Source: Oleispira sp963933055
GTDB taxonomy: Bacteria > Pseudomonadota > Gammaproteobacteria > Pseudomonadales > Oceanobacteraceae
Length of the DNA: 64,000 nt
Reading direction: 5' to 3'
NCBI GenBank assembly: GCA_963933055.1
Contig: CAWVSY010000007.1
Coordinates: 1-64,000, forward strand
Shown: one piece after another, positions 9,309 to 17,523 of the stretch
How positions within the stretch are numbered: the stretch's first letter is position 1
Layout of the letters: each line of letters starts with the position of its first letter
Translations under genes and position numbers: made by a program
Notes under the pieces: generated by a model
Told to the model about the DNA's origin: nothing
The model's input: only the letters and a program-made list of their open reading frames with translations
Database searches by the model: none

Positions 9309-11243
9309 CTAAGCGTTTTTAGCACGTATACGATAGCGCTTATCTAAAATCGCTAACAAACCACCTAGCGCCATAAAGATTGAACCCAACCAGACCCAGC
9401 GCATAAAGGCTTTCACTTGTAAGCGCATCGCCCAGGCACCATCTTCTAATGGCTCACCCATAGAGACATATAAATCACGGAATAAACCGGCATCAATCGC
9501 CGCTTCTGTCATCATGGAACCTTTAACTTTATAACGACGCTTTTCTGCATTTAGAGTTGCGACTAATTCACCTTGCTTAGATATTTCAAACACCCCTACG
9601 TGCGCACTGTAGTTAGGCCCTTTCATTGTTCCAACTTGAGCAAATTTAAAATCATAACCCGAGACCGTTGCGGTTTCTCCTGGATACATTTTCAACGCTT
9701 TTTCAACACTGAAATTACTGACAACGGTAATGCCTATAACGGTAATCGCAACACCTAAGTGAGCGATAACCATGCCCCAATAGCTCAAGCTTAATTTCGA
9801 CAAGCGGCTCAACTGACCTTTTGACTTTGTCCAAACATCGCGCAGTGTCGTTGCGATCAACAAGGTCGCTACAAACATACCTACTGCTACTTTGAAGTTC
9901 ATTTCACCGGCATAAACCAATGGGAATACCGCCGCAACAAAAATAGCTAAGACTATAGACCCAGCAATTTGTGCCAGTAATAATTTACCCGACATCGTTT
10001 TCCAGCGCGACATCGCACCAATACCGGCTAACGACGTTAACGCGGCCGCAAGAGGAACAAACATGGTATTAAACCAAGCAGAGCCGACGGATAACTTTTC
10101 ACCGCTAATGAAGTCAACAATTAACGGATACAAGGTACCCAATAAAATCGTCAATGTTGCTACGATGAGTAAAGCATTATTGGCTAATAAAAAGCTTTCT
10201 CGAGACAGCAATTTAAATTTACCGGCAGAAGATACCGTCGGTGCTTTTAACGCATACACCGTTAATGAACCGCCCACACATAAGCCGAGTAAAATAAGAA
10301 TGAAGACCCCTCGTTCAGGATCGGAAGCAAACGCGTGTACCGATGTTAATACCCCAGAACGTACTAAGAAAGTGCCTAATAAACTCAAAGAGAAGGCAAA
10401 GATCGCTAATAACACGGTCCAGCTTTTAAATACCCCACGCTTTTCTGTTACTGCTAACGAGTGAATCAAAGCGGTACCGACTAACCAAGGCATAAATGAA
10501 GCATTTTCGACTGGATCCCAAAACCACCAGCCGCCCCAGCCAAGCTCGTAATAAGCCCACCAGCTACCCAAGGCGATACCCAACGTTAAGAATACCCAAG
10601 CGGCGGTTGTCCAGGGACGTGACCAACGCGCCCAAGCCGCATCCAAACGCCCACCTAATAATGCGGCGATAGCAAAGGCAAAAGCCACTGAAAAACCCAC
10701 ATAGCCCATATACAAGGTTGGTGGATGTACGATCAAACCAAAATCTTGTAACAGCGGATTTAAATCGGCACCATCCATTGGAATTGACGGTAAGCTGCGA
10801 TCAAATGGATTGGATGTGAATAAGGTGAACAAGGTAAAACCAACACCGACCATGCCCATAACAGCAATAACACGCGCCACCATATCTAATGGCAAGCTTC
10901 GGCTAAACAAAGCAACCGCCGCCCCCCAAAGTCCGAGCATCAATACCCAAAGTAATAATGACCCCTCGTGAGCTCCCCATACCGCACTGACTTTAAAAGG
11001 CGTTGGCAATAGGCTATTACTGTTATTGGCCACATAAGCGACTGAAAAATCATCAACCACAAAACAGTAAGTTAATGCGGCAAAACTGATACTTAAGAAA
11101 ACCGCCTGACCTAAAGCCATCGGTCTTGCGTACTGCATCAACCATTCACGATTGGTTTGCGCCCCGATTAAGGGAACAACAGATTGCACACACGCAAATG
11201 CGAGGGCAATAAGAAGTGCTATGTGTCCGTATTCAGCTGCCAT
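9309..11243 (-). CDS. ccmF: Cytochrome c haem lyase subunit CcmF
   Basis: 644 aa, polytopic membrane protein of the usual CcmF length. The tryptophan-rich haem-handling motif WGGWWFWDPVENAS is at residues 236-249. Histidines flank it, for example in VHPPTLYMG (about 172-180) and TALIHSLAV, in line with the family. It takes haem from holo-CcmE and attaches it to apocytochrome c. It starts 2 bp after the ccmE stop, in a tight operon. Confidence 0.97.
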   Translation of the reverse strand: MAAEYGHIALLIALAFACVQSVVPLIGAQTNREWLMQYARPMALGQAVFLSISFAALTYCFVVDDFSVAYVANNSNSLLPTPFKVSAVWGAHEGSLLLWVLMLGLWGAAVALFSRSLPLDMVARVIAVMGMVGVGFTLFTLFTSNPFDRSLPSIPMDGADLNPLLQDFGLIVHPPTLYMGYVGFSVAFAFAIAALLGGRLDAAWARWSRPWTTAAWVFLTLGIALGSWWAYYELGWGGWWFWDPVENASFMPWLVGTALIHSLAVTEKRGVFKSWTVLLAIFAFSLSLLGTFLVRSGVLTSVHAFASDPERGVFILILLGLCVGGSLTVYALKAPTVSSAGKFKLLSRESFLLANNALLIVATLTILLGTLYPLIVDFISGEKLSVGSAWFNTMFVPLAAALTSLAGIGAMSRWKTMSGKLLLAQIAGSIVLAIFVAAVFPLVYAGEMNFKVAVGMFVATLLIATTLRDVWTKSKGQLSRLSKLSLSYWGMVIAHLGVAITVIGITVVSNFSVEKALKMYPGETATVSGYDFKFAQVGTMKGPNYSAHVGVFEISKQGELVATLNAEKRRYKVKGSMMTEAAIDAGLFRDLYVSMGEPLEDGAWAMRLQVKAFMRWVWLGSIFMALGGLLAILDKRYRIRAKNA

Positions 11244-11245
11244 TT

Positions 11246-11755
11246 CTAGTACTGCTTCTCGTAGGTTGATTGTTGTGCATCTTTTTGTGCATTCTCTTCC
11301 GCATCTTTTTGCATTTTTTCAACGCCATCTTTGTGCGCTGAATCTAATGCGTGCTGCACTTCCGGCGGCATATATTCTTCATCGTGTTTCGCTAAAACTT
11401 CAGAAGCGATCATCACTTTACGTGAATCCACCTTCCCCATAGCCACAATACCCTGACCTTCACGAAACAAATCCGGAAGAATGCCTTCATACTCAACGGT
11501 AACGTTTACCGCACCATCGGTAATATCAAAACTAACGTTTAGGCCATCATCACTGCGAATAACGCTACCAGCAACCACCAAGCCGCCTGCTCGAATAGTT
11601 TGCCCTTGGCGAACTTCGCCGTTAGCAATTTGTGTCGGGGTCATGAATAAATCAATGTTCTGGCTTAAGGAATACATCATTAGACCCACTGCTGAGCCTA
11701 AGCCAACCACCATAAATAAAATTAGAATCAGTCGATTTTTACGCTTCGGATGCAT
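11246..11755 (-). CDS. ccmE: Haem chaperone CcmE
   Basis: 169 aa when started at the ATG at 11755 (MHPKRKNR). A longer in-frame reading to 11794 exists, but it overlaps ccmD more and lacks homology-like sequence, so I prefer the shorter one. Membrane anchor at residues about 8-28; periplasmic OB-fold domain follows. The covalent haem site is His124 with Tyr128 (HDEEY). The C-terminal tail is charged and rich in Gln/Lys. The start codon lies inside the end of ccmD in the +1 frame (overlap 17 bp). Confidence 0.93.
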   Translation of the reverse strand: MHPKRKNRLILILFMVVGLGSAVGLMMYSLSQNIDLFMTPTQIANGEVRQGQTIRAGGLVVAGSVIRSDDGLNVSFDITDGAVNVTVEYEGILPDLFREGQGIVAMGKVDSRKVMIASEVLAKHDEEYMPPEVQHALDSAHKDGVEKMQKDAEENAQKDAQQSTYEKQY

Positions 11756-11927
11756 TTTGCTTCTCCCGACGCTGAAGGCGCGTCTGTTGTTCAATCAATT
11801 TCTTACGCTGGCGCATAGGTGCCAGTATATTTGCCACAATAACCAAGGCGGTAATGCCGTAACAAAGCCACACATAAAAACCGTGTTTACCCATGGCTAA
11901 AAATTCTGCAAAGCTGTCAAAAAACAT
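11739..11927 (-). CDS. ccmD: Haem exporter subunit CcmD
   Basis: 62 aa. One membrane helix (about 17-38, FYVWLCYGITALVIVANIL) followed by a basic region (RQRKKLIEQQ) is the classical CcmD signature. CcmD helps release holo-CcmE from the CcmABC complex. Tiny length is normal for the family. It follows ccmC directly and overlaps ccmE. Confidence 0.9.
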   Translation of the reverse strand: MFFDSFAEFLAMGKHGFYVWLCYGITALVIVANILAPMRQRKKLIEQQTRLQRREKQNASEA

Positions 11928-11928
11928 C

Positions 11929-12687
11929 TTATTTCTCTGCCTCTGCCTGTATGAGCTTTTTCACCCAGTTTTTCTTACGCTCATGCCACAATACGTTATT
12001 GCGAGTGCGCATAAAAATTAAGGTGGCGAATAATAAATAAAAACCAACAATCATAATCAGCAAAGGAATTAACATCTCCATTGCCATGGTAGATTCTTCG
12101 GTTAATTTTAACGTTGCGGGCTGGTGCAGAGTATTCCACCATTCAACCGAATACTTAATAATCGGAATATTCACGAGCCCAACTAACGACAAAATAGCCC
12201 CTGCTTTAGCAGACGTCTCTTCGGTATCCATTGCTTTCTGCAGTGCCATCACACCAAAATATAAAAACAGCAATAACAACATAGAGGTTAAACGCGCATC
12301 CCAAACCCACCAAGTTCCCCAGGTCGGTTTTCCCCAAATGGCACCAGTAATGAGAGCGATAAAACAAAAACTTGCACCAATTGGCGCAATAGACGCAGCG
12401 ACCCAAGCAGCCATTTTCATCCGCCAAATAAGGAAGATCGCTCCCGCAATCGCCATCATGGCATAAGCACTTTGGGCAAGAATCGCGGCAGGCACATGTA
12501 TATAAATAATACGGAAGCTATTACCTTGCTGATAATCGGCTGGTGCAAACGCCAAGCCCCAAACCGTGGCAACGGTTAAGCAAAGTGCCGCAGGGATTGC
12601 AAACCAAGGCAACCAACGTGCTGAAATTTCGTAAAACCATTTTGGCGACCCCATTCGGTGATACAGTCGCTTTAACGCTTCCCACAT
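11929..12687 (-). CDS. ccmC: Haem-handling membrane protein CcmC
   Basis: 252 aa with about six membrane helices. Tryptophan-rich motif WGTWWVWDARLTS at residues 123-135 and flanking haem-ligand histidines at His64 (IYIHVPAA) and His188 (NTLHQPA). It loads haem onto CcmE with CcmAB. It starts 28 bp after the ccmB stop and ends 1 bp before the ccmD start. Confidence 0.96.
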   Translation of the reverse strand: MWEALKRLYHRMGSPKWFYEISARWLPWFAIPAALCLTVATVWGLAFAPADYQQGNSFRIIYIHVPAAILAQSAYAMMAIAGAIFLIWRMKMAAWVAASIAPIGASFCFIALITGAIWGKPTWGTWWVWDARLTSMLLLLFLYFGVMALQKAMDTEETSAKAGAILSLVGLVNIPIIKYSVEWWNTLHQPATLKLTEESTMAMEMLIPLLIMIVGFYLLFATLIFMRTRNNVLWHERKKNWVKKLIQAEAEK

Positions 12688-12715
12688 AATCTGCTATCCA
12701 AATTCTATTTTTGTA

Positions 12716-13384
12716 TTAACGAGAAAGATTTAATTTTAATGCACCTGCTACCGCAAACGGCGTTAGCGTAATTGAGATACATAAAAAAGAGGCTAAAAAC
12801 CCTAATTGCCCCGCATACTCCATTTCAATGCCTGCATGATATACCGCACTGGCACCAAAGATGAGTATAGGAATGTAAAGAGGCAAAATAACCAGACTTA
12901 AAAGCAAGCCACCACTGCGAACACCCGCGGTTAAAGCCGCGCCGACTGCGCCAAGTAGACTTAAAATAGGTGTGCCTAATAACAAGCTAAAAAATAGCGC
13001 GCTATAAGCATCTTCTGGTAAATTCATCATCAACGCGAGTAAAGGAGCAACCAGTGTTAAAGGTAATCCGCTAATACACCAATGCACGAACACCTTGCCT
13101 AGAGCCATCGCATACAAAGATTCACCGGAGGCTAACCATTGTTCTAAGGTGCCATCTTCAACATCGGCTTTAAAAAGCGCATCAAGTGATAATAATGTTG
13201 CAAGGAGTGCAGCAACCCACACAACACCAGCGGCAATTTTGGATAAAAATTTAGGATCAGGGTCGACGGCCAAAGGAAATAACGCCAGAACCATCAAGAA
13301 GAACATCAATGGATTGAGCCATTCGCCAGGGTTTCGAGCAGCAATGACCAAATCTCGCTTTATGGTTGCAGTAACCAAACTCAT
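12716..13384 (-). CDS. ccmB: Haem ABC transporter permease CcmB
   Basis: 222 aa, six predicted membrane helices, the usual length for CcmB. The N-terminal segment (TATIKRDLVIAARNPGEWLN) and the segment DVEDGTLEQWL are typical of the family. It pairs with CcmA, whose ATP hydrolysis releases holo-CcmE. The start overlaps the ccmA stop by 4 bp. Confidence 0.95.
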   Translation of the reverse strand: MSLVTATIKRDLVIAARNPGEWLNPLMFFLMVLALFPLAVDPDPKFLSKIAAGVVWVAALLATLLSLDALFKADVEDGTLEQWLASGESLYAMALGKVFVHWCISGLPLTLVAPLLALMMNLPEDAYSALFFSLLLGTPILSLLGAVGAALTAGVRSGGLLLSLVILPLYIPILIFGASAVYHAGIEMEYAGQLGFLASFLCISITLTPFAVAGALKLNLSR

Positions 13385-14049
13385 GTGTGCACCCCCAATT
13401 CGATTTGACGCAATGCTGGAATGTCACTCAAAGCATGGTGGCTAGTAATCAAAACAGAGCCTCCACGTTCAACATGCAGGGCAAGCTGTTGCTCTAACCA
13501 AGCCACGCCCTCTTTATCCAGGGCGGTAAAAGGCTCATCTAAGATCCAAAGAGGCGTTGGCGTCACTAATAAGCGTGCTAAGGCAACTCGGCGCTGCTGC
13601 CCTGCTGATAATTGCTGACACGGCACATCTTCGTAGCCTACAAGCGTTACCTCGGCTAATGCTTGCCAAAGATCTTCTTCTTTCACTTCTGGCCAGCTGC
13701 TAACAAACCAGCGTAAATTCTCGAGCGGCGTCAGTACTTTTTTAATCGCAGACAAATGTCCAATGTACAAACGCTGATGCGCGTAGTCTTGAAAGCAAGA
13801 TTGGATATTTTCATTAAACCAACAGACGTCACCTGAGAAATCCTGATTAAGGCCCGCCATTAAACGCAGCAAGGTGGTTTTACCCGCGCCATTAGGTCCG
13901 ACCAGCTGAATAAGATCGCCTTTTTTTACGGCTAGATTGAGGTTTTCAAACAGAATGCGATCGTCTCGCTCGCAGCTCACATTATGGATAGATAGATCAC
14001 AGTGGGTCGTAAATCTTTTTGATTCATCGACTTGAGCTGAGCAGGTCAT
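13381..14049 (-). CDS. ccmA: Haem ABC transporter ATPase CcmA
   Basis: 222 aa. Walker A GPNGAGKTT (51-59), signature LSAGQQ (147-152), Walker B with WILDEP (168-173). First gene of the nine-gene ccm operon. The first 15-18 residues are weakly conserved, so an internal start is possible. Upstream, on the minus strand, a TATAAT hexamer at 14131-14136 could be a -10 element, but no convincing -35 is visible. Confidence 0.95.
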   Translation of the reverse strand: MTCSAQVDESKRFTTHCDLSIHNVSCERDDRILFENLNLAVKKGDLIQLVGPNGAGKTTLLRLMAGLNQDFSGDVCWFNENIQSCFQDYAHQRLYIGHLSAIKKVLTPLENLRWFVSSWPEVKEEDLWQALAEVTLVGYEDVPCQQLSAGQQRRVALARLLVTPTPLWILDEPFTALDKEGVAWLEQQLALHVERGGSVLITSHHALSDIPALRQIELGVHT

Positions 14050-14294
14050 ACAATTCCTAGTCTGTGGGCTGTTTAATGTGCTAATTTAATAGGTTAAATA
14101 ATGGACTAAGCAATTAAGCTAATGTGCTGCATTATAAACAGTTTAAAGGCGCGCAGATACTAAATGTAAACCTCAAGATTGATATAGGTCGGTGGTTAGT
14201 GTGAAATAGTCATTATTAGACCCATTATTATCCGATTTGGAGCTAATTTACCCTCTATAATCAATATGTTACTTAACAATAAAGTGCCTTAACG

Positions 14295-16115
14295 ATGGAT
14301 AGAATTCCGCTCATTAACCCAAAACTGATCAAGGTATCTGCCACCACAGACAATACCTCGGGAACAGTATTGCGAGCTGAGGTAGTATCATCCACGCCGA
14401 TCAAACCTTCCAAAGCAGAACCCTCCAAAGCAGAGCCCTCCAGAACAGAATCCAGCACAATGGCCCGTTCTGCCAATACTCAAAACAGCACACAGCAAGA
14501 ATATAAAGTTGTGCTAAAAGTGGGACAGCAACAACTTGAAACCATCAGCACTGATGACTTTCAAAAAGGTCGCCAATTAGAGGTAAAAGTCTTACCTGGG
14601 CCAGAATTAAAAATCATCAATACGGCGCAGCAACCTCTCACGCAATCGTCTCCACTGCAATCACCATCATTACACGCTACTGCACTGGCACAGCAACTGC
14701 TTGCCGACCGCATTCCACACGTTCAGCAACAAGATTTACCAAATCTAATTAAGCAACTGAGCCAAATAATACAGCGCCCACTCAGCGCACTAGAAAGCAA
14801 TTTTAAACCCGCTGCTTCTTTGCTCGAAGGACAAACTGCAACCGTACAAATAGCGAGCGCAGCACCCACTGATCAAAAACCAAGCAGCCAGCAGCCTCTA
14901 ACCAATCAGCAGTCTCTGGCCAATCAGCTCTATCAGCAACAAGGCAAAGCCAGCATAGATAGCCGTGAAGTTATATTGAGTAAAAATGCCGCTTTAACCA
15001 ATGCTTCGCAACTCAATACATCCCTTAGCTCAACAGTAGAACAACTTAAAAGCTGGGTACAGCAATTGCCAAGAAATCAAGACATCAGCAGCAGTACCGG
15101 ATTACGTAATGCGCTCGACAATGCAGGCATCCGCGCAGAAGCCCAGCTGCGCGAGGCTGCTCAGCAAGCCGTTAATTTACCCAACAAAAAAACAGCCAAT
15201 AATATATTCCAGCAATTACAAGCTTTGCAAAAAAGTGCACTGACAATGCCCGTAAAAGAACCCACTAGCGCACCACAACCTGAGTCTAAAATTAATCTTG
15301 CAAGCATCGTTAAAAAAACAGCCAAAACATTATCAGATAATAGCCAGCAGGTTTTATCTCAGCTAATAAAAGCGAAAGGTGCTGTCTCTGTGCCCGCTAT
15401 AACCATCGCTTCGCAAAGCGTCACAAGCGCACAATGGCAAAATCCTTTACTGAATAATACCCCCATGAGCCTAGAGGCGTTATTGCATATGCCATTATTG
15501 CAAAACCCCAGCTCAAACAATAAGTTAGCACTGAGCCAGATACTTATAGGACACTCACTCGCCAACCAAGCAGAGTCTGCTAATAACGGCGGTCGCATTC
15601 CTCTTAACTGGCCCGAAAAAATGGGAAATGACAGTACATTAATAAGAAATTTGCAGAATTTATTAGGCCATATCGAGCGCGAGCAAATACAGCAAATGCA
15701 ATCGGCAGATGGCAATCAAAATAATAATTTGAATGTCCAGCCGCAGAATCAGCAGTGGATACCGCTATTAATTAATCATCAACAGCAACTGCAGCTGATC
15801 GAGTTTTTCTTGGATAAAGAAGAACGAACAGATGACGGCGGTAATCAAAAACAACACTGGTTTGTTAACTTGCATTTTGATTTGCCGACATTAGGCAAGC
15901 TGGGGATTGAAATTTGTTTAATGGACAATGAATGCAGCACGACGTTTTGGTCTGAGTCAGCCTCTTCTTTGCATCAGCTATCACAACACATTCAACCACT
16001 GCGTCAGCGCCTAACCGAACAAGGCATCATGGTTAGCGACATTCAGTCTCGACACGGCACCTTAGAAAAACGAAAACACAATATTCAACAGCGATTAATC
16101 GATGTTAAGACCTAA
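14295..16115 (+). CDS. FliK-like flagellar hook-length control protein
   Basis: 606 aa. The long N-terminal part is rich in Gln, Ser, Asn and Pro and of low complexity, like the ruler region of FliK. The C-terminal part (about 485-600) matches the Flg_hook domain: QHWFVNLHFDLPTLGKLGIEIC and later LRQRLTEQGIMVSDI. In pseudomonads a FliK-family gene sits beside the ccm operon, as here. A 15-bp in-frame repeat (PSKAE x3) lies near the start. A TATAAT hexamer at 14256-14261 is a possible -10. No other flagellar structural genes are present, so it may be a FliK paralogue. Confidence 0.78.
   Translation: MDRIPLINPKLIKVSATTDNTSGTVLRAEVVSSTPIKPSKAEPSKAEPSRTESSTMARSANTQNSTQQEYKVVLKVGQQQLETISTDDFQKGRQLEVKVLPGPELKIINTAQQPLTQSSPLQSPSLHATALAQQLLADRIPHVQQQDLPNLIKQLSQIIQRPLSALESNFKPAASLLEGQTATVQIASAAPTDQKPSSQQPLTNQQSLANQLYQQQGKASIDSREVILSKNAALTNASQLNTSLSSTVEQLKSWVQQLPRNQDISSSTGLRNALDNAGIRAEAQLREAAQQAVNLPNKKTANNIFQQLQALQKSALTMPVKEPTSAPQPESKINLASIVKKTAKTLSDNSQQVLSQLIKAKGAVSVPAITIASQSVTSAQWQNPLLNNTPMSLEALLHMPLLQNPSSNNKLALSQILIGHSLANQAESANNGGRIPLNWPEKMGNDSTLIRNLQNLLGHIEREQIQQMQSADGNQNNNLNVQPQNQQWIPLLINHQQQLQLIEFFLDKEERTDDGGNQKQHWFVNLHFDLPTLGKLGIEICLMDNECSTTFWSESASSLHQLSQHIQPLRQRLTEQGIMVSDIQSRHGTLEKRKHNIQQRLIDVKT
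14406..14450 (+). repeat. Three 15-bp in-frame units in fliK-like gene
   Basis: Three consecutive 15-bp units encode PSKAE, PSKAE and PSRTE. The first two differ at only three positions; the third is more diverged. Confidence 0.85.
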
Positions 16116-16151
16116 CCCTTTTGTCTAAATTCGCTGAGCAACGGAATACGT

Positions 16152-16448
16152 ATGAAAAAAGAATATACAGAAGAAATACCAGAAAGCTTATTGAAGGCAA
16201 GCCAAGCCATTGCCCTAAGTTACGACGGTGAAAAAGCACCAACATTGGCGGCAAAAGGGGATGACGAACTTGCTCAAGCAATCATTCAGCTAGCATTACA
16301 AGCCAAAGTGCCTATTTATGAAAATGCAGAACTCACTCAGTGGTTAAGCAAACTTGAGCTTGGAGATGAAATTCCGCAAGCACTGTACTTAACCATTGCT
16401 GAGATTCTAGCCTTCGTCTACAAACTTGAAGACAAAGAACCTCAATAA
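16152..16448 (+). CDS. fhlB: FlhB C-terminal-domain-like protein (FhlB)
   Basis: 98 aa. It resembles the cytoplasmic C-terminal domain of FlhB/YscU export-switch proteins without the membrane part: AIALSYDGEKAPTLAAKG near the start, then KVPIYENAELTQWL and IPQALYLTIAEILAFVYKL. The NPTH autocleavage motif of FlhB is absent. In Pseudomonas a similar stand-alone protein lies next to a FliK-type gene and is thought to substitute for the FlhB C-terminal domain. It follows the fliK-like gene by 36 bp and is probably co-transcribed. Confidence 0.85.
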   Translation: MKKEYTEEIPESLLKASQAIALSYDGEKAPTLAAKGDDELAQAIIQLALQAKVPIYENAELTQWLSKLELGDEIPQALYLTIAEILAFVYKLEDKEPQ

Positions 16449-16473
16449 TAAAAATACAATACGTTGAAAAGCC

Positions 16474-17136
16474 TTATACCACTTGCTCTGCCTGTTGCGT
16501 AACTGCACTTAATAACCATTTAATATGGCACTCAACGACCTCTTCAGGAATAAGTTCAACCGAAGCCATCAGCGTCGATAATGCGCGATAATGGTACACA
16601 TCGACCAAGCCATGAATAGAAGCCGTAAAAAATAAAGCAATTTGCTTCTGACGGTTTTCGCTCTGTTCAGACATGGTTGGAATCGCATCAATAATTAACG
16701 TCATCAAATGGCGCTGCCACTCTTCTACCAAACGCGCTAATTGCATTTCTAATTCTTGGTCTAGCTGTTGCGACTCTTCTAAGTTCAATCGCGGTGGCTG
16801 AAACATCAGCTGATAATAACCTGGATCTTGCTGAGCAAAACTGATGAGCAGACGAGCAAATTGCTGCAATGCTTGTTCTGCATTTACCGCATCGCCCATT
16901 TTTTCATTCATTTGCGTAAAGAACATATCAAAACCGCGTAGGCGAGTCTGAATAAAAAGGATTTCTTTATTAGGAAAATAATTATAGATATTGCTCGCAG
17001 TCATCCCTAACTGCGTCGCTAGCTTGCGCATAGACAAATGATGAAAGCCAACATCGGCCATCACCTGTGATGCACTGTCCATAATTCGCTGGCATTGTGC
17101 AGCGACTTCTTCGGGAGTAAATGGCTTCTTCGGCAT
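16474..17136 (-). CDS. TetR/AcrR family transcriptional regulator
   Basis: 220 aa. Residues about 10-60 are a TetR helix-turn-helix: IMDSASQVMADVGFHHLS, then MRKLATQLGMTASNIYNYF with the recognition helix. The C-terminal ligand-binding part contains a segment typical of TetR proteins with a WHG-like domain. It is divergent from hemN with a 387-bp gap containing an inverted repeat at 17248-17272, a possible operator. Target genes are unknown. Confidence 0.88.
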   Translation of the reverse strand: MPKKPFTPEEVAAQCQRIMDSASQVMADVGFHHLSMRKLATQLGMTASNIYNYFPNKEILFIQTRLRGFDMFFTQMNEKMGDAVNAEQALQQFARLLISFAQQDPGYYQLMFQPPRLNLEESQQLDQELEMQLARLVEEWQRHLMTLIIDAIPTMSEQSENRQKQIALFFTASIHGLVDVYHYRALSTLMASVELIPEEVVECHIKWLLSAVTQQAEQVV

Positions 17137-17247
17137 AGATCATCCTTTGAGATCAATGTTATTTTTGTTTTAGTCGATAAGCGTTCACTATAAAACGACC
17201 CTACAAACACAAAAGCAAGACCCTTTCGGGTATTTTTTATAAATAAC

Positions 17248-17272
17248 GTAAGTTTTTACAAATTTTACTTAC
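17248..17272. promoter_or_regulatory. Inverted repeat, candidate TetR operator
   Basis: GTAAGT (17248-17253) and ACTTAC (17267-17272) form a perfect 6-bp inverted repeat with a 13-bp AT-rich centre. It lies about 110 bp upstream of the TetR-type start and 250 bp upstream of hemN. TetR regulators commonly bind such palindromes near their own promoter; assignment here is inference. Confidence 0.4.
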
Positions 17273-17441
17273 ATTTAGGTCTTTTTCGGCCGTAGGGTGC
17301 AAAACTTTAGTGCTTTCTTATTAGTATCAACATACTCCATTACCTGCCCTAATTACTGACTTCACGGTCAACTACCTCCTCATCATTTAAGCGTGCGCAA
17401 ACATGGGATAATAAAAAACTCAAAGGTCAACAACGAAAAAC

Positions 17442-17455
17442 TTGATGCAGGACAA
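17442..17455 (+). promoter_or_regulatory. Partial FNR/Anr-like site upstream of hemN
   Basis: TTGATGCAGGACAA matches the FNR consensus TTGAT-N4-ATCAA perfectly in the left half and at 3 of 5 positions in the right half. It lies about 70 bp before the hemN start. Oxygen-independent hemN is an established FNR/Anr target in related bacteria, which makes the weak match plausible. Confidence 0.35.
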
Positions 17456-17523
17456 GAGAAAAAAAAACACCCACTTTAAAATGCCAACCCTTCATACAAC
17501 GGCTCGATTTAAGAAGTATACTC

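Larger units (their letters stand above)
17137..17523. other. Intergenic region between tetR-type gene and hemN
   Basis: 387 bp without a credible gene. It contains a perfect inverted repeat (17248-17272) and a partial FNR/Anr-like site (17442-17455). It also has a weak 4-bp hairpin with a T-run at 17220-17231, which I do not call a terminator. Confidence 0.6.

Noticed and set aside
17220..17231. ACCC-TTTC-GGGT hairpin followed by T-run
   Set aside because: Stem of only 4 bp and not placed after any gene.
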